Assembly (NCBI GenBank): GCA_937913075.1
Contig: CALEPU010000191.1
Location: 1-17,265, forward strand
Length of the DNA stretch: 17,265 nt
From: an uncultured Clostridia bacterium
GTDB lineage: Bacteria > Bacillota > Clostridia > Christensenellales > CAG-138
Reading direction: 5' to 3'
Position 1 is the first letter of the stretch. Each line of letters opens with the position of its first letter. The notes under the pieces are model-generated. The model had not been told where the DNA came from. It worked only from the letters and a program-made list of their open reading frames with translations, and did no database searches. This document shows, one piece after another, positions 14,683-17,265 of the stretch. Position numbers and translations under genes: made by a program.

Positions 14683-16056
14683 ATGTCCTTATCAAAAGTA
14701 TTCGGCGGCATGACCGGCGTGCACGTTCCGCACAGGAAGAATACAGCCGAAATGCCGGCCGTGCGTATGCCCGCTCCGGATACGGTCGTCATCCCTACTG
14801 TAATGCACATCGGCGCTCCCGCAAAGCCCATTGTCAAGGCGGGCGATAAGGTCGGCGTCGGTCAGCTTATTGCGGAGGCCGGCGGCTATATTTCTGCGCC
14901 GATACATGCGACCGTCTCCGGTACGGTTAAAAAGGTTGAGGACATAGTCCTCAGCAACGGCAGGAGCGCACCTGCGATATACATTGCATCCGACGGTGAG
15001 ATGCGTCCCTATGAAGGGCTTGAAGCTCCTAACATTAGCAGCCTTGACGAGCTCGTTGCCGCCGCAAAGGCAAGCGGCATAGTCGGTCTCGGAGGTGCGG
15101 GATTTCCCACGGCTGTAAAGCTCGACGTTAAGGATACCGCAAGGGTCGATTATCTTCTTATTAACGCCGCTGAGTGCGAGCCGTATATCACAAGCGACAC
15201 GAGAACAATGCTCGACAAGCTCGATTATATTGAGCGTGGCATTGCTCTTTTAAAAGGGCTGTTAAAGCCCAAACAGGTCATATTCGGAGTTGAAAAGAAC
15301 AAGCCCGCTGCAATAAAGGCATTAAAGCAGAGGTTCTCAGGGCAGAGCGACGTTAAGATTTGCGTGCTCCCCTCAATGTACCCTCAGGGCGGTGAGAAGG
15401 TGCTTATACACAACTCGACCGGCAGGACAGTACCGGAGGGCAAGCTGCCCCTCGACGTTGGAGTCGTGATACTCAACGTGACTACACTTGCCGAGCTTGA
15501 GCACTATTTCGAAACGGGCATGCCACTTGTTGAGAAGACCGTAACTGTCGACGGTTCCGCTGTCGCAGACCCGAAGAACGTGATAGTCCCCATCGGAACA
15601 ACGCTTGAAGACCTTTTCAACTTCTGCGGCGGCTTTGCCTGCGAGCCGAGAAAGGTGCTTTACGGCGGACCCATGATGGGTACTGCCGTGCCAAACCTCG
15701 AGGTGCCCGTATTAAAGAACACCAACGCCGTGCTGGCGTTTGACGATTATGACGCGGAGACTCCTGCCGAGACGCCATGCCTGCGATGCGGACGTTGTGT
15801 TGACAAATGCCCAATGAGGCTTAATCCGCCCGCAATAGCAAAGGCTTTCTCGCAAAACGACGGAGCCGCGCTGTATAAATACCGCGTCAATCTCTGTATG
15901 GAGTGCGGCGCATGTGTCTATGTTTGCCCCGCTCATCAGCCGATAGTGCAGCGTCATAAGCTTGCTAAAACAATGCTTCGAGCATGGCAAACGGCAAATC
16001 CTCCCGCCGATAAACCAAAGGACGGGCAAGCCAAAAAGAAGGGAGGCGATAGGTGA
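14683..16056 (+). CDS. rnfC: Rnf complex subunit C (electron transport complex, 4Fe-4S flavoprotein)
   Basis: RnfC is the peripheral cytoplasmic subunit of the Rnf complex, which passes electrons between reduced ferredoxin and NAD+ while pumping Na+ or H+ across the membrane. It carries the NADH/FMN site. The protein is 457 aa. Visible are the N-terminal GGMTGVHVPHRK (8-19), a barrel-sandwich region (about 35-100), the nucleotide-binding GLGGAGFPTAVKL (135-147), AECEPYITSD (163-172), YPQGGEK (233-239) and GGPMMGT (328-334). Two CxxCxxCxxxCP clusters follow: Cys366/369/372/376 and Cys405/408/411/415. These bind two [4Fe-4S] centres, as expected. The Lys-rich tail is short, unlike the long repeat tails of some proteobacterial RnfC. 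The ribosome binding site is a weak GGGG (14670-14673) 9 nt before the ATG. The stop overlaps rnfD by one base. Confidence 0.96.
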   Translation: MSLSKVFGGMTGVHVPHRKNTAEMPAVRMPAPDTVVIPTVMHIGAPAKPIVKAGDKVGVGQLIAEAGGYISAPIHATVSGTVKKVEDIVLSNGRSAPAIYIASDGEMRPYEGLEAPNISSLDELVAAAKASGIVGLGGAGFPTAVKLDVKDTARVDYLLINAAECEPYITSDTRTMLDKLDYIERGIALLKGLLKPKQVIFGVEKNKPAAIKALKQRFSGQSDVKICVLPSMYPQGGEKVLIHNSTGRTVPEGKLPLDVGVVILNVTTLAELEHYFETGMPLVEKTVTVDGSAVADPKNVIVPIGTTLEDLFNFCGGFACEPRKVLYGGPMMGTAVPNLEVPVLKNTNAVLAFDDYDAETPAETPCLRCGRCVDKCPMRLNPPAIAKAFSQNDGAALYKYRVNLCMECGACVYVCPAHQPIVQRHKLAKTMLRAWQTANPPADKPKDGQAKKKGGDR

Positions 16057-17009
16057 TGGAGCAAAATCAGGAACGCAAATTCATAGTTTCGGCCTCTCCG
16101 CACGTCCGCTGCGGCAGAACCACAAGGGGTATTATGGGCGACGTCATAATCGCGCTCATACCGGCGCTTGCCGCAGGCTGCTTTATCTTCGGTCCGAGAG
16201 CGCTCGCCGTTGTTGCCGCCTGTATTTCCTCAGCAGTGCTCGCGGAGATAATCTTCAACGTTATTTGTAAGCGTCCTCACACCATCGACGACCTTTCCGC
16301 TGTAGTCACGGGTTTGCTGCTCGGCATGAATTTGCCTGCAAGCATCCCCGTCTGGCAGGCTGTTATTGGATCTGTTTTCGCGATCGTCGCAGTCAAATGC
16401 CTCTTCGGCGGGCTGGGCAAGAACTTTGCTAATCCGGCTATAACTGCAAGAATTATGATGCTGCTGTCATTCCCATCGGCGATGGGCGCAGCCGCAAAGG
16501 TTCAGATCGCATCCGTTGATGCGACCGCGTCCGCGACACCTCTCTCCATAATGGCTTCCGGCGAGCTTCCCTCTCAGTCACTGCTTGATATGCTGTTGGG
16601 GCTTCGCAGCGGTGCGCTCGGCGAGACCTGCGTCGCGGCGCTTCTTCTGGGCTTCATATATCTTCTTATCCGCAGGGTCATCACTTGGCATACTCCCGTA
16701 ATGTTCATTGGCGGCGTTTTCCTTATGAGCTGGCTTATGAGCGGCAGCTTAGAGCTTGCACTCTGTCAGGTGATGGCGGGCGGCGTTTTCATAGGCGCTA
16801 TATTCATGGCGACCGATTACGTCACCACACCTACAACAGCTTGGGGCAAAGTAATATTCGGTCTCGGCTGTGCAGTGCTCACAGTTGTCATCCGCAAATG
16901 GAGCGCATATCCCGAAGGCGTATCCTTCTCGATACTCCTGATGAACATCCTCACACCTTATATTGAAAAGGCTACAATTAAAACGCCTTTGGGGGAGGTG
17001 CGGGCATGA
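16056..17009 (+). CDS. rnfD: Rnf complex subunit D (membrane subunit, covalent FMN)
   Basis: RnfD is an integral membrane subunit of the Rnf ion pump. The protein is 317 aa with about nine to ten membrane helices. Features seen are the N-terminal SASPHVRCGRTT (12-23), DDLSAVVTGLLLGMNLP (78-94), GGLGKNFANPA (118-128), SATPLSIM (158-165) and MATDYVTTPTT (251-261). In the family the Thr of the ATPL motif (Thr161 here) carries FMN attached by the flavin transferase ApbE. The ATG at 16056 overlaps the rnfC stop (TGATG) and has GGAGG (16042-16046) 9 nt upstream. A GTG at 16053 is an alternative start one codon earlier. The stop overlaps rnfG by 4 nt. No apbE is seen in the window. Confidence 0.95.
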   Translation: MEQNQERKFIVSASPHVRCGRTTRGIMGDVIIALIPALAAGCFIFGPRALAVVAACISSAVLAEIIFNVICKRPHTIDDLSAVVTGLLLGMNLPASIPVWQAVIGSVFAIVAVKCLFGGLGKNFANPAITARIMMLLSFPSAMGAAAKVQIASVDATASATPLSIMASGELPSQSLLDMLLGLRSGALGETCVAALLLGFIYLLIRRVITWHTPVMFIGGVFLMSWLMSGSLELALCQVMAGGVFIGAIFMATDYVTTPTTAWGKVIFGLGCAVLTVVIRKWSAYPEGVSFSILLMNILTPYIEKATIKTPLGEVRA

Positions 17010-17265
17010 AAAATGGCATGAACGATAAAGTCAAGTCGGTCATCGTGCTGACTGTTATATGCCTCGTTGTTACGGCACTGCTTGCCGTCACAAACCATAT
17101 AACCTCGCCCATAATTAAAGAGACACGAGCTAAGCGTATTAGTGATTCGCTTGCGGCAGTTCTGCCGAACAGCGGTGATTTTACAGTCGTTGAGCTCGAC
17201 GAGAACGCAAAGCCCAAGACTGTCTCCGAGGTCTACTATTTCCCCAAGGATGGGAGCTATGCTGT
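17006..17265 (+). CDS. rnfG: Rnf complex subunit G, 5' part (cut by the window edge)
   Basis: Only the first 86 codons are present. The start ATG overlaps the rnfD stop (ATGA), with GGAGG at 16994-16998 and 7-nt spacing. The translation has a short basic start, one membrane helix (about 12-30; VIVLTVICLVVTALLAVTNH), then TSPIIKETRAKRISDSLAAVLP, the usual beginning of RnfG. RnfG has one membrane helix and a periplasm-like outer domain bearing covalent FMN; its flavin-binding SGAT-type motif would lie beyond the edge. The C-D-G order predicts rnfE, rnfA and rnfB downstream. Confidence 0.9.
   Translation, partial: MKNGMNDKVKSVIVLTVICLVVTALLAVTNHITSPIIKETRAKRISDSLAAVLPNSGDFTVVELDENAKPKTVSEVYYFPKDGSYA

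Noticed and set aside
1..17265. Mobile elements, CRISPR arrays, tRNA or rRNA genes, phage genes
   Set aside because: No transposase or integrase coding region, regularly spaced repeats, cloverleaf sequence or terminal inverted repeats were seen. Gene packing is continuous.

Overview
The window looks like a piece of chromosome from an anaerobic Clostridia-type Firmicute with roughly balanced base composition, possibly an uncultured gut lineage. Three things point there: Shine-Dalgarno sequences of the GGAGG type before nearly every gene, an rnfC-rnfD-rnfG gene order, and a YetF (DUF421) gene paired with a DUF4363 gene. The species cannot be named from the sequence alone. Nothing suggests a phage, insertion sequence, integron or CRISPR array. 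Most of the window is a cell-envelope neighbourhood.

Layout. (1) 130-3677, + strand: ddl, murF and a patatin-like lipase, tightly packed behind a sigma-A-type promoter at 34-62. Ddl makes D-Ala-D-Ala and MurF adds it to the UDP-MurNAc-tripeptide. (2) 3661-6922, - strand: a large secreted and membrane-anchored D,D-carboxypeptidase followed by a CwlD-like amidase. Both are peptidoglycan trimming enzymes. They converge on the first operon, and both stop codons lie in one shared hairpin. (3) 7163-11632, + strand: a YfhO-family polytopic membrane protein, phosphoglucosamine mutase (GlmM), and a stand-alone left-handed beta-helix protein resembling the acetyltransferase half of GlmU. This looks like amino-sugar precursor supply and envelope glycosylation. 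(4) 11636-12728, - strand: yetF and a DUF4363 gene. (5) 12859-13314, + strand: a small lipoprotein of unknown function. (6) 13301-14446, - strand: a membrane-bound DUF3810 protein with an HExxH zinc-protease motif. (7) 14683 to the right edge, + strand: rnfC, rnfD and the start of rnfG, the first subunits of the Rnf ferredoxin:NAD+ oxidoreductase, with overlapping genes typical of translational coupling.

Together the genes cover making, attaching and trimming the D-Ala-D-Ala end of peptidoglycan, supplying its amino sugar, and the start of the main ion-pumping complex of anaerobic energy metabolism. The regulatory DNA is informative. Six promoters with good hexamers and 16-17 bp spacers can be read by eye. 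Three short palindromes or repeats sit on or next to promoters (upstream of dacA, yetF and rnfC), and the rnf leader can fold into a long stem. No clearly undescribed multi-gene system is visible. The most unusual protein features are the Asn-to-Cys change in the SxN motif of the carboxypeptidase, its long beta-rich C-terminal half, and the split of GlmU function suggested beside glmM.
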